Source: Leptodactylus fallax (lineage: Eukaryota > Chordata > Amphibia > Anura > Leptodactylidae). From it: 64,000 nucleotides of DNA. A program made the translations under genes and the position numbers. The notes under the pieces were generated by a model. That model had not been told where the DNA came from and did not search any database. It saw only the letters and a list, made by a program, of their open reading frames with translations. Shown one piece after another: positions 11,073-23,775 of the stretch. Every line of letters starts with the position of its first letter. Positions within the stretch are counted from its first letter, which is position 1. The DNA is taken from assembly GCA_947044405.1 (NCBI GenBank), contig CAMRHE010000504.1, forward strand, positions 1 through 64,000. Direction: 5' to 3'.

Positions 11073-11674
11073 CTCCAATATCTATCTATCTATCTATCTA
11101 TCTATCTCATATCTATCTATCTCATGTCTATCTATCTCATATCTATCTATTTCATATCTATCTATCTATCTCATATCTATCTATCTCATATCTATCTATC
11201 TATCTATCTATCTGTCTATATATCTCCTATCTATCTATCTATCTATCTGTCTATATATCTCCTACCTATCTATCTATCTATCTATCTATCTAGCTATCTA
11301 TCTATCTCATATCTATCTATCTCATATCTATCTATCTATCTATCTCATATCTATCTATCTCATATCTATCTAGCTATTTATTTATATATCTCATATCTAT
11401 CTATCTATCTATCTATCTATGTATCTATCTATCTCATATCTATCTATTTATCTATCTATTATCATCTATCTATCTATCTATCTATCTATCTCATATCTAT
11501 CTATCTATCTCATATCTATCTATCTATCTATCTCATATCTATCTATATATCTATCTCATATCTATCTATCTATCTATCTATCTCATATCTATCTATCTAT
11601 CTATCTATCTCATATCTATCTCTCTATCTATCTATCTATCTCATATCTATCTATCTATCTATCTATCTATCTCA

Positions 11675-11707
<33 letters not shown>

Positions 11708-11740
11708 CATATCTATCTCTCTATCTATCTATCTATCTCA

Positions 11741-11775
<35 letters not shown>

Positions 11776-12052
11776 TTCATATCTATCTATCTCATATCTA
11801 TCTATCTCATATCTATCTCATATCTATCTATCTATTTATTTATATATCTCATATCTATCTATCTATCTATCTATCTATGTATCTATCTATCTCATATCTA
11901 TCTATATCTATCTCATATCTATCTATCTATCTCGTATCTATCTATCTATCTCATATCTATTTATCTATCTCATATCTATCTATCTATCTCGTATCTATCT
12001 ATCTATCTCATATCTATTTATCTATCTCATATCTATATATCTATCTATCTCA

Positions 12053-12093
<41 letters not shown>

Positions 12094-12174
12094 CATATCT
12101 ATCTCATATCTATCTATCTCATATCTATCTATCGCATATATATCTATCTATCTATCGCATATCTATCTATCTCA

Positions 12175-12219
<45 letters not shown>

Positions 12220-12308
12220 CATATCTATCTATCTCATATCTATCTATCTACCTCTATATCTCATATATATCTTTCTATCTAATATCTATCTACCTTTATC
12301 TATCTTTT
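10093..12308. repeat. GATA/TATC microsatellite, about 2.2 kb, compound
   Basis: Same compound pattern as at 1.5-2.5 kb: TATC runs separated by CTCATAT, with scattered substitutions (CTCGTAT, TGTCTATATA, CTAGC). Some multi-unit blocks repeat, for example the CTGTCTATATATCTCCTA block at about 11210 and 11250. It produces a 788-codon open frame of repeated IYLS that is not a gene. The right edge decays into CTTTATC/TTCATCC variants. Confidence 0.97.
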
Positions 12309-12390
12309 CATCCATTCATCCATAAAAATTAATATCTGTTGGTAAAATAAGCAGCAGATCCATCTTGCTTGGTGTATTAGAAGTCTTTAT

Positions 12391-12408
12391 CATTATTATT
12401 ATTATTAC
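12391..12408. repeat. (ATT)6 microsatellite
   Basis: Six ATT triplets in a unique AT-rich context. Confidence 0.85.
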
Positions 12409-13461
12409 ATAATTTTTTGCTTTCTTTTCTGGACAATTCACACTTCCCATTGCTTTACAATTTACAATGTCCTTATCATGCATGTTCTATACATGATACA
12501 CCTGAGATCTGTTTTGTGCCCAGTGCAGGCTCTGTGGGGGCGGAGCATAACAAATAACTCTTTGGTGTCCTTTGAATTCCTGTGTCATGCTCCACCCCCC
12601 GCAGACCTTGCACCATGTGTAACCCATTGTAGCAATGTTATTCCACGAGTGTTCCTTTATTATATTCCAATTAACCTCATGGCAACCCAGAAAACTTTAA
12701 GATAACTTCTAGGTAAAAGGGTTACATGTGGATTCTGCACAGGCCCCTTTAAGCCACTTCTATGCCTTCTTCTAATTACTTGATCTACAAATCCCAAACT
12801 CAGCAACTTACCGATTCCTGCATTTCAAGTGGCATTTAATTCTGCAAAGCTTCATCCATCAATGTCAATGTCACCGGCTTTGTCCTGGAGTCAGGTGTTT
12901 GCATCTCTGCAGATTAACCCTTCATTGCAAGCACTCACTGCATAGGGGGATGCAAATGAACCTCAGGCAGAGGTACGAGGATGGCCGTGTCACGCCGTAT
13001 CTAATGTGACTGCTCAGCTCTGGCACTGACACTTTGGATACGCGGTGACACTTTCAGGTTGCTGATGCAAGTAAGAAATGTGTCTCTGCTCCTGTGAGAC
13101 CCCAGTAATCTGCTGGAACAGTATGTACCTGCTAATCACTGCCAGCCAGAGCCAGCGGGATAGGGGGCAGAGGAGCACAGAGCAAGCTATGCAGGAGAGT
13201 ACAGGGAGGAACTCAAATATACTATAAAAGGGCCATACATGTGGAGTCTACCCCAGAGACGGCCACCTATCTCTAGTGCATGTAATCCCTGAGCGGCTGT
13301 GAATGGGGAGGCGGCTGAATAAGAGATATTCTATCGGAACTTGTATGGGAGCTCCAAATATAGGCAAGTCCCATATAATAGGAGAGAGTGAACATGCACA
13401 ACCACATTGCCATTTCAAGAGGCCCTGATCATATGTAGGAGGAGTATAACTACTAGTAATA
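12409..13461. other. Non-coding stretch with one foldback
   Basis: No gene recognised. An inverted repeat is annotated at 12526-12607. The rest shows no clear structure. Confidence 0.45.
12526..12607. repeat. Short foldback repeat
   Basis: The arm GTGGGGGCGGAGCATAACA pairs with TGTCATGCTCCACCCCCC around a loop of about 35 bp. Possibly the core of a longer MITE. Confidence 0.6.
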
Positions 13462-15702
13462 TTCTTGTACATAGGAGCAGTATTATAGTAGTAACTGACA
13501 TAGGGAGGTAGTTATATTCTTGTACATAGGAACAGTATTATAGTAGTTATATTCTTGTACATAGGAGGCAGTATTATAGTAGTTATATTCTTGTACATAG
13601 GGGGTAGTATTATAGTAGTTATATTCTTGTACATAGCAGTAGTATTATAGTAGTTATATTCTTGTACATAGGAGCAGTATTATAGTAGTTATATTCTTGT
13701 ACATAGGGGACAGTATTATAGTAGTTATATTCTTGTACATAGGAGGCAGTATTATAGTAGTTATATTCTTGTACATAGGAGCAGTATTATAGTAGTTATA
13801 TTCTTGTACATAGGAGTAGTATTATAGTAGTTATATTCTTGTACATAGGGGGCAGTATTATAGTAGTTATATTCTTGTACATAGGGGGCAGTATTATAGT
13901 AGTTATATTCTTGTACATAGGGGACAGTATTATAGTAGTTATATTCTTGTACATAGGGGACAGTATTATAGTAGTTATATTCTTGTACATAGGGGACAGT
14001 ATTATAGTAGTTATATTCTTGTACATAGGAGCAGTATTATAGTAGTTATATTCTTGTACATAGGAGCAGTATTATAGTAGTTATATTCTTGTACATAGGA
14101 GCAGTATTATAGTAGTTATATTCTTGTACATAGGCAGCAGTATTATAGTAGTTATATTCTTGTACATAGGGGCAGTATTATAGTAGTTATATTCTTGTAC
14201 ATAGGAGCAGTATTATAGTAGTTATATTCTTGTACATAGGAGGTAGTATTATAGTAATTATATTCTTGTACATAGGAGTAGTATTATAGTAGTTATATTC
14301 TTGTACATAGGAGCAATATTATAGTAGTTATATTCTTGTACATAGGAGGTAGTATTATAGTAGTTATATTCTTGTACATAGGAGCAGTATTATAGTAGTT
14401 ATATTCTTGTACATAATAGTAGTATTATAGTAGTTATATTCTTGTACATAGGAGGTAGTATTATAGTAGTTATATTCTTGTACATAGGAGCAGTATTATA
14501 GTAGTTATATTCTTGTACATAGGAGAGTATTATAGTAGTATTATAGTAGTTATATTCTTGTACATAGGAGGTAGTATTATAGTAGTTATATTCTTGTACA
14601 TAGGAGCAGTATTATAGTAGTTATATTCTTGTACATAATAGTAGTATTATAGTAGTTATATTCTTGTACATAGGAGTAGTATTATAGTAGTTATATTCTT
14701 GTACATAGGAGTAGTATTATAGTAATTATATTCTTGTACATAGGAGTAGTATTATAGTAGTTATATTCTTGTACATAGGAGCAATATTATAGTAGTTATA
14801 TTCTTGTACATAGGATATAGAGATCGTACATAGTATTATAGTAGTTATATTCTTGTACATAGGAGCAGTATTATAGTAGTTATATTCTTGTACATAGGAG
14901 CAGTATTATAGTAGTTATATTCTTGTACATAAGTCTGGGGCAGTATTATAGTAGTTATATTCTTGTACATAGGAGTAGTATTATAGTAGTTATATTCTTG
15001 TACATAGGAGGCAGTATTATAGTAGTTATATTCTTGTACATAGGAGGGCAGTATTATAGTAGTTATATTCTTGTACATAGGAGGTAGTATTATAGTAGTT
15101 ATATTCTTGTACATAGGAGTAGTATTATATTAGTTATATTCTTGTACATAGGGAGCAGTATTATAGTAGTTATATTCTTGTACATAGGAGGTAATATTAT
15201 AGTAGTTATATTCTTGTACATAGGAGCAGTATTATAGTAGTTATATTCTTGTACATAGGAGCAGTATTATAGTAGTTATATTCTTGTACATAGGAGGTAG
15301 TATTATAGTAGTTATATTGTTGTACATAGGAGCAGTGTTATAGTAGTTATAGTCTTGTACATAGGAGCAGTATTATAGTAGTTATATTCTTGTACATAGG
15401 AGTAGTATTATAGTAGTTATATTCTTGTACATAGGAGCAGTATTATAGTAGTTATATTCTTGTACATAGGAGGCAGTATTATAGTAGTTATATTCTTGTA
15501 CATAGAAGCAGTATTATAGTAGTTATATTCTTGTACATAGGAGCAGTATTATAGTAGATATATTCTTGTACATAGGAGCAGTATTATAGTAGATATATTC
15601 TTGTACATAGGAGGTAGTATTATAGTGGTTATATTCTTGTACATAGGAGCAGTATTATAGTAGTTATATTCTTATACATAGGAGGTAGTATTATAGTAGT
15701 TA
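13462..15702. repeat. 35-bp minisatellite array 1, left part
   Basis: Roughly 64 copies of a unit of about 35 bp, GTATTATAGTAGTTATATTC followed by TTGTACATAGGAGCA. Units vary between about 34 and 37 bp, mainly in the GGAGCA/GGAGGTA/GGGGGCA segment. Left-edge copies are divergent. The array is interrupted by the Tc1 element at 15703-17286 and continues at 17287. Short repeated peptides such as MYKNITTIIL arise from it and are not genes. Confidence 0.97.
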
Positions 15703-15920
15703 CAGTGCTGGCCAAAAGTATTGGCACCCCTGCAATTCTGTCAGATAATACTCAATTTCTTCCAGAAAATGATTGCAATCACAAATGCTTTGGTAATAAT
15801 ATCTTCATTTATTTTGCTTGCAATGAAAAAACACAAAAGAGAATGAAAAAAAAAGTCAAATCATTGATCATTTTACACATAAACTCCAAAAATGGGCCAG
15901 ACAAAAGTATTGGCACCCTC
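15703..15920 (+). repeat. Terminal IR/DR of the 15.7 kb Tc1 element, left side
   Basis: Outer motif CCAAAAGTATTGGCACCCC at about 15712. Inner motif ACAAAAGTATTGGCACCCT at about 15901. By analogy these are transposase binding sites. Confidence 0.85.
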
Positions 15921-15923
15921 AGC

Positions 15924-16904
<981 letters not shown>

Positions 16905-17073
16905 GCTCAATGTGGTACACACAAGGACACAGGACAGAGGTTGAGTCAACTTTAATCCATTTCAACTGGCTGCAAGTGTGATTTAGTTATTGCCACCACC
17001 TGTTATGTGCCACAGGTAAGTAACAGGTGCTGTTAATCACACAAATTAGAGAAGCATCACCTGATTTTTCAAA

Positions 17074-17286
17074 GGGTGCCAATACTTTTGTCCACCCCCT
17101 TTTTTATGTTTGGTGTGGAATTATATCCAATTTGGCTTTTTGACAATTCTTTTTGTGGTTTTCCATTGACGACAAATTAAATGAAGATATTATTACCAAA
17201 GCATTTGTGATTGCAATCATTTTCTGGAAGAAATTGAGTATTATCTGACAGAATTGCAGGGGTGCCAATACTTTTGGCCAGCACTC
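17074..17286 (-). repeat. Terminal IR/DR of the 15.7 kb Tc1 element, right side
   Basis: Mirror of the left side: inner GGGTGCCAATACTTTTGTCC at 17074 and outer GGGTGCCAATACTTTTGGCC near 17261. Confidence 0.85.
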
Positions 17287-18449
17287 TTTATTCTTGTACA
17301 TAGGAGCAGTATTATAGTAGTTATATTCTTGTACATAGGAGATAGTATTATAGTAGTTATATTCTTGTACATAGGAGCAGTATTATAGTAGTTATATTCT
17401 TGTACATAGAAGCAGTATTATAGTAGTTATATTCTTGTACATAGGAGGTAGTATTATAGTAGTTATATTCTTGTACATAGGAGCAGTATTATAGTAGTTA
17501 TATTCTTGTACATAGGAGTAGTATTATAGTAGTTATATTCTTGTACATAGGAGCAGTATTATAGTAGTTATATTCTTGTACATAGGAGTAGTATTATAGT
17601 AGTTATACTCTTGTACATAGGAGCAGTATTATAGTAGTTATATTCTTGTACATAGGAGTAGTATTATAGTAGTTATATTCTTGTACATAGGAGGTAGTAT
17701 TATAGTAGTTATAGTCTTGTACATAGGAGGCAGTATTATCGTAGTTATATTCTTGTACATAGGAGCAGTATTATAGTAGTTATATTCTTGTACATAGGAG
17801 CAGTATTATAGTAGTTATATTCTTGTACATAGGAGGTAGTATTATAGTAGTTATATTCTTGTACATAGGAGCAGTATTATAGTAGTTATATTCTTGTACA
17901 TAGGAGTAGTATTATAGTAGTTATATTCTTGTACATAGGAGCAGTATTATAGTAGTTATATTCTTGTACATAGGAGCAGTATTATAGTAGTTATATTCTT
18001 GTACATAGGAGGTAGTATTATAGTAGTTATATTTTTGTACATAGGAGTAGTATTATAGTAGTTATACTCTTGTACATAGGAGCAGTATTATAGTAGTTAT
18101 ATTCTTGTACATAGGAGTAGTATTATAGTAGTTATACTCTTGTACATAGGAGCAGTATTATAGTAGTTATATTCTTGTACATAGGAGCAGTATTATAGTA
18201 GTTATATTCTTGTACATAGGAGCAGTATTATAGTAGTTATATTCTTGTACATAGGAGCAGTATTATAGTAGTTATATTCTTGTACATAGGAGCAGTATTA
18301 TAGTAGTTATATTCTTGTACATAGGAGCAGTATTATAGTAGTTATATTCTTGTACATAGGAGGTAGTATTATAGTAGTTATTTTCTTATACTTAGGAGGT
18401 AGTATTCTAGTATATATATTCCTATACATGGGGCAGTATTTTAGTAGCA
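17287..18449. repeat. 35-bp minisatellite array 1, right part
   Basis: About 33 further copies of the same 35-bp unit, continuing in phase after the transposon. The last three copies (from about 18370) decay progressively (TTTTCTTATACTTAGG, CCTATACATGGGGCAG). Confidence 0.97.
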
Positions 18450-19019
18450 CTGTGACCTCAATCTTATACCTACAGGCCAGAATCTTAAATTATTTTTTAA
18501 AGTTCCTAATCATCTATTGTAAAAGTAAAATGTATCCATTTGCTGCATTCTTCTGAGCTTGTGCAGAGATTTTGGTATTTTCATCTCATCAGAGTTAATT
18601 GCACTTTTTTCTAATCAAGAGAAATCATAACAGACTGTTTGAAGTAAGATAAATGGCTTTTCTGGCTCTTTCTGTCCCTGTGCAACAATTTTTGCTTGAA
18701 GCTTCCAACTCTGAGTGTTTTCTCTTCCTGGCTCAATAATCGGGTCTTTTCTGAGGTCAGATTAGGACACAACCTTCATAGTATTCAATCATATTCTCTG
18801 TCAAAAGAAGCTATTATCATCCTGTGTGTCAGTTTTTAGTGCACTTTTTGCATTCTATTCATGAACTATAAATCTGCTTATACTGTACATAAATGTACAG
18901 GCTACTGTTGCTGCTGTGGTGCTTTGTACCATGAATAAAGAAACCATATTCCCAAACAGATAATAATAATATACCGGTATATACTCCAGCATAGTTAAGG
19001 GTATGGGAGAGGAGATCTG
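18450..19019. other. Non-coding stretch
   Basis: No gene or clear repeat structure seen. Confidence 0.45.
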
Positions 19020-20300
19020 CTGTGTATGAAGACAAGGCTGTAGAGCAACTGCAGTAACTTATCATGGCTGCTATTACCACTATGGTGGTATTGGGAAGCA
19101 AATAAGAAGCCATGACTAATGTACAATGTAACACACTGTTAGACAAAAGGGAGTAATGGTCATGGTTTAAGAAGTTATGGCTGAGGAGCAACTGCAATAA
19201 GTCAATGTGACTACTACCATTATCATGGGGGCACTAGGAACCACACACGGAAATAAGCCACACTTGTTAATGGAAGAGAGATCAGAAGAGAAGACAAGGT
19301 TGAAGAGCAAGTGCAATAAACAACTGTGTCTACTATTGTTATCGACACAATGAGATTCATGTAGGAAGAAACAAGACAATGAGATTCATGTAGGAAGAAG
19401 CAACTTTTATGCACTTTAGAAACATGTTAGGTAGAGAAGAAGAGAAACACTTTCATCTATGAAAAAAACAAGGCTGAGGAGCAAGTGCAAGTAACTAAGG
19501 AAGATGCAGTGTGGTCATGTTTGAAGAAGTGACTGAGGAGTTCAGTAAATACCGTAAATAACTATCCCTGCTAGCATTATTGTAGGCACACTGGGAAGGT
19601 GCCTATGAAGAAGTCAGTACTTAGGAGCAAGTGCAATAAGCAACTGTGGCTACTAACCTCATCAGGGTGGCACTATAGACTATGTAGGAAGAAGTCACAA
19701 TGCCAGATCACTAAGATATGTTTTAACACATTTGTTGGGTAGAAAAGAGGATGACACTGCCATATGCAGTATGAAGAGGTCAAGACTAAGGAGCAAGTGC
19801 AATATATAATTGTGGTTGCTAATATCAGTTTTGTCTAAATAGGCACCATCCACACAAAAGCCACACTCCCTAGCAGCTAATATCCTGTAGCATAGTGCTA
19901 GGCAGTGTGGAGGAGCAGCACTTGCATGTCTGAAGAAGTCAATGCTGAGGAGCAAGTGCAATAAGTGGTGGCTAACATCAGTATATAACTATGGCTACTA
20001 ACAACATTATAATGAACCATATAGGAAGAAGTCACAACTCCTAATGGCTAATATACATCAGAGAACAGTTTTAGGTAGAGAAGAGAAGCAGCCCTACCAT
20101 GTATGAAAAAAAGGCTGAGGAGCAACTGTATTAAACAACTGAACCTAATAGCATAATTATAATGGTGCTAGAGATCCTCTGTGCACAAACCACTATCACT
20201 ACAAACCAATATGTAGCTGTAATGTATAAAGAATGCAAAGCTAGGGAGCAAGTGCATTGCTAACATCAATATATTGGCAGTAGGAACCTTATACTGTATG
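19020..20300. repeat. Decayed tandem repeat with a period of about 150 bp
   Basis: The motif GAGGAGCAAGTGCAATAA (with variants) recurs near 19041, 19183, 19302, 19475, 19623, 19787, 19949, 20118 and 20244. Between occurrences there is shared order: a CTNTGGCTACTAACATCA-like part, then GGCACTAGGAACC, then ATGTAGGAAGAAGTC, then AGGTAGAGAAGAG, then ATGTATGAAGAAG. Spacing varies from about 119 to 173 bp. This is an old, strongly diverged tandem array of about nine copies. Confidence 0.8.
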
Positions 20301-20313
20301 TAGACACTACACT

Positions 20314-20597
20314 CCAAGTATAGAGTGCAGAGTGTAGAGTGTAAGGTGTAAAGAGTAGAGTGCAGAGTGTAGAGTGTAAAGAGTAGAGTGTAGAGCGTAG
20401 AATGTAGAGTGTAGAGTGCAGAGTGTAAAGTGTAAAGAGTAGAGTGCAGAGTGTAGAGTGCAGAGTGTAAAGAGTAGAGTGTAGAGCGTAGAGTGTAGAG
20501 TGCAGAGTGTAAAGAGTAGAGTGTAGAGTGCAGAGTGTAGAGTGCAGAGTGTAAAGAGTAGAGTGTAGAGTGCAGAGTGTAGAGTGCAGAGTGTAGA
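20314..20597. repeat. Heptamer-based minisatellite (AGAGTGT/AGAGTGC)
   Basis: Short units of about 7 bp, AGAGTGT, AGAGTGC and AAGAGTAG, grouped into larger repeated blocks such as GTAAAGAGTAGAGTGTAGAG. Minus-strand frames of repeated LHSTLYT are artefacts of this repeat. Confidence 0.92.
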
Positions 20598-21296
20598 TCG
20601 TGGAATCTGAAGTGTGGCGTGTGCACCGAGCACCCGATGTGCAGATAGCAGAGCTTTTTCTATGCAGCAAGCTCTAACCAAGCGCTATAAAAGGAATCAC
20701 GTCCCGGTGCCTTCTGTTCAGTTCCCTGCAGAGAGAGGAATGGCCTCAAGATCTGCTTAGCTAAGCCAGGACACCAACCTGGCTGTTTAAGTAGGAAACA
20801 AACGGCTCCATCTGAATAAGGTCTATTATGCTCACTCAGACAGAACATCCAAACAGTCGAGTGTGGCGGCAGCCGCCTCTCCCGTCCTCGGCCCCAAATT
20901 GATGGTGATGAAGCAGACCTGGGGATCGATTTATCAAGCTGTGTCTATATACAGAAATTCATCAGATAAATTTGGCCTGGGGTAATATATGATCCGCAGG
21001 TGACACCAAGCATTCAAAATAATGTCGCCCGCCCCGCAGATAGGAATTATAATAATGTGTCTGAACCATGGCGGCAGTAATTGTGCCGAAAACTCCTACA
21101 GATCTGGGATAAATTATTATCAGGTGGAGGGTCAGAGAAGAGGGCACGGCGAGGAGGTAAGATGGAAGGAAAAATAGGAGAGGAGAAATTATACAATGTG
21201 GTAATAAGGATTCAGGGAAGTATAGTCTTATCTTAAAGAGATAGAGAAGAAGCTGGGGTGTTTCTGAAGAAAGTGCCCATACCAGGTAAAAGAAAT
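20598..21296. other. Non-coding stretch
   Basis: No gene recognised. Segment 20850-21010 is of balanced composition and not visibly repetitive, so it is a possible conserved non-coding element (weak). Confidence 0.4.
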
Positions 21297-22145
21297 AATA
21301 GTGAGTGCAGCTCTGGAGTATAATACAGGATATAACTCAGGATCAGTACAGGATAAGTAATGTAATGTATGTACACAGTGACTGTACCAGCAGAATAGTG
21401 AGCGCAGCTCTGGAGTATAATACAGGATGTAACTCAGGATCAGTACAGGATAAGTAATGTAATGTATGTACACAGTGACTGTGCCAGCAGAATAGTGAGC
21501 GCAGCTCTGGAGTATAATACAGGATGTAACTCAGGATCAGTACAGGATAAGTAATGTAATGTATGTACACAGTGACTGTACCAGCAGAATAGTGAGTGCA
21601 GCTCTGGAGTATAATACAGGATGTAACTCAGGATCAGTACAGGATAAGTAATGTAATGTATGTACACAGTGACTGCACCAGCAGAATAGTGAGTGCAGCT
21701 CTGGAGTATAATACAGGATGTAACTCAGGATCAGTACAGGATAAGTAATGTAATGTATGTACACAGTGACTGCACCAGCAGAATAGTGAGTGCAGCTCTG
21801 GAGTATAATACAGGATGTAACTCAGGATCAGTACAGGATAAGTAATGTAATGTATGTACACAGTGACTGCACCAGCAGAATAGTGAGTGCAGCTCTGGAG
21901 TATAATACAGGATGTAACTCAGGATCAGTACTGGATAAGTAATGTAATGTATGTACACAGTGACTGCACCAGCAGAATAGTGAGTGCAGCTCTGGAGTAT
22001 AATACAGGATGTAACTCAGGATCAGTACAGGATTAGTAATGTAATGTATGTACACAGTGACTGTACCAGCAGAATAGTGAGTGCAGCTCTGGAGTATAAT
22101 ACAGGATGTAACTCAGGATCAGTACAGGAAAAGTAATGTAATGTA
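21297..22145. repeat. 97-bp satellite array 1, left part
   Basis: About 8.7 copies of a 97-bp monomer that includes CAGCAGAATAGTGAGTGCAG, CTCTGGAGTATAATACAGG, ATGTAACTCAGGATCAG and GTAATGTAATGTATGTACAC. Copies differ by a few bases (GTGAGTG/GTGAGCG, CTGCACC/CTGTACC). Since 97 leaves remainder 1 on division by 3, each copy yields the same 75-codon artefact frame on the minus strand. Interrupted by the transposon at 22146. Confidence 0.97.
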
Positions 22146-22413
22146 CAGTACAGACCAAATGTTTGGACACACCTTCTCATTCCAAGAGTTTTCTGTATTT
22201 TCATGACTATAAAAATTGTAGATTCACACTGAAGGCATCAAAACTTTGAATTAACACATGTGGAATTATATACTTAACAAAAAAGTGTGAAACAACTGAA
22301 AATATGTCTTATATTCTAGGTTCTTCAACGTAGCCACCTTTTGTTTTGATTACTGCTTTGCGCACTCTTGGCATTCTCTTGATGAGCTTCAAGAGGTAGT
22401 CACCTGAAATGGT
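22146..22413 (+). repeat. Left 268-bp terminal inverted repeat
   Basis: Matches the reverse complement of 23508-23775 with about seven substitutions. The inner end is CACCTGAAATGGT. Confidence 0.9.
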
Positions 22414-22559
22414 TTTCACTTCACAGGTGTGCCCTGTCAGGTTTAATAAGTGGGATTTCTTGCCTTATAAATGGGGTTGGGACCATCAGTTGTGTTGTTC
22501 AGAAGTCAGGTGGATACACAGCTGATAGTCCTACTGAATGGAGTGTTAGAATTTGTATT

Positions 22560-23612
22560 ATGGCAAGAAAAAAGCAGCTAAGTAAAGAAAAACGAGTGGC
22601 CATCATTACTTTAAGAAATGAAGGTCAGTCAGTCCGAAAAATTGGGAAAACTTTGAAAGTGTCCCCAAGTGCAGTGGCCAAAACCATCAAGCGCTACAAA
22701 GAAACTGGCTCACATGAGGACCGTCCCAGAAAAGGAAGACCAAGAGTCACCTCTGCTGCGGAGGATAAGTTCATCTGAGTCACCAGCCTCAGAAATGGCA
22801 GGTTAACAGCAGCTCAGATTAGAGACCAGGTCAATGCCACACAGAGTTCTAGCAGCAGACACATCTCTACAACAACTGTTAAGAGGAGACTGTGTGCAGC
22901 AGGCCTTCATGGTAAAATAGCTGCTAGGAAACCACTGCTAAGGACAGACAACAAGCACAAGAGACTTGTTTGGGCTAAAGAACACAAGGAATGGACATTA
23001 GACCTGTGGAAATCTGTGCTTTGGTCTGATGAGTCCAAATTTCAGATCTTTGGTTCCAACCACCGTGTCTTTGTGCGACGCAGAAAAGGTGAACGAATGG
23101 ACTCTACATGCCTGGTTCCCACCGTGAAGCATGGAGGAGGAGGTGTGATGGTGTGGGGGGGCTTTGCTGGGGTCACTGTTGGGGATTTATTCAAAATTGA
23201 AGGAATACTGAACCAGCATGGTTACCACAGCATCTTGCAGCGGCATGCTATTCCATCCGGTTTGCGTTTAGTTGGACCATCATTTATTTTTCAACAGGAC
23301 AATGACCCCAAACACACCTCCAGACCGTGTAAGGGCTATTTGACCAAGAAGGAGAGTGATGGGGTGCTACGCCAGATGACCTGGCCTCCACAGTCACCAG
23401 ACCTGAACCCAATCCAGATGGTTTGGGGTGAGCTGGACCGCAGGGTGAAGGCAAAAGGGCCAACAAGTGCTAAGCATCTCTGGGAACTCCTTCAAGACTG
23501 TTGGAAGACCATTTCAGGTGACTACCTCTTGAAGCTCATCAAGAGAATGCCAAGAGTGTGCAAAGCAGTAATCAAAGCAAAAGGTGGCTACTTTGAAGAA
23601 CCTAGAATATAA
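22560..23612 (+). pseudogene. Tc1-superfamily transposase (DD38 spacing), single premature stop
   Basis: One frame from ATG 22560 to TAA 23610-23612 (350 codons) with only one interruption, TGA at 22776-22778 (codon 73), consistent with CGA to TGA decay at a CpG. Domain order: N-terminal helix-turn-helix (SVRKIGKTLKVSPSAVAKTI), basic GRPR linker (RPRKGRPR, about 57-64), second DNA-binding segment (LTAAQIRDQV), then the catalytic domain. Asp157 lies in LWSDESKF, a glycine-rich loop in KHGGGGVMVWGG, and Asp247 in QQDNDPKHT. The residue aligned with the catalytic Glu is Gln286 (LNPIQMVW), 38 residues after Asp247. Canonical Tc1 has 34. The 38 spacing matches what I know as the DD38E/Intruder group. 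The C-terminus (RVCKAVIKAKGGYFEE) is typical. Whether Gln is a mutation or a family feature cannot be told from one copy. Confidence 0.93.
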
Positions 23613-23775
23613 GACATATTTTCAGTTGTTTCACACTTTTTTGTTAAGTATATAATTCCACTTGTGTTAATTCATAGTTTTGATGCCTTCAGTGTGAATC
23701 TACAATTTGTATAGTCATGAAAATACAGAAAACTCTTGGAATGAGAAGGTGTGTCCAAACTTTTGGTCTGTACTG
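23508..23775 (-). repeat. Right 268-bp terminal inverted repeat
   Basis: Starts ACCATTTCAGGTG inside the transposase reading frame and runs to the element end. Confidence 0.9.

Larger units (their letters stand above)
22146..23775 (+). mobile_element. Tc1-superfamily transposon with DD38 catalytic spacing, inserted in 97-bp array 1
   Basis: Flanked by TA on both sides (22144-22145, 23776-23777), with inverted ends CAGTACAGACCAAATG and CTTTTGGTCTGTACTG. Length is 1630 bp. The terminal inverted repeats are long (268 bp each) and by eye differ at about seven positions, suggesting a fairly recent copy. The right repeat overlaps the last part of the transposase gene. The flanking monomer reads through correctly when the element and one TA are removed. 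Confidence 0.96.

Noticed and set aside
9966..12332. Open frame of 788 codons (repeated IYLS)
   Set aside because: It is a translation of the TATC microsatellite with no start context, domain or conserved end. All stops are absent only because the repeat lacks them.
13796..15114. Repeated peptides MYKNITTIILPP on the minus strand
   Set aside because: Products of 35-36-bp minisatellite units that happen to stay in frame.
20168..20681. Repeated LHSTLYT frames
   Set aside because: Translation of the heptamer repeat in three frames. Equal quality in all frames shows there is no coding selection.
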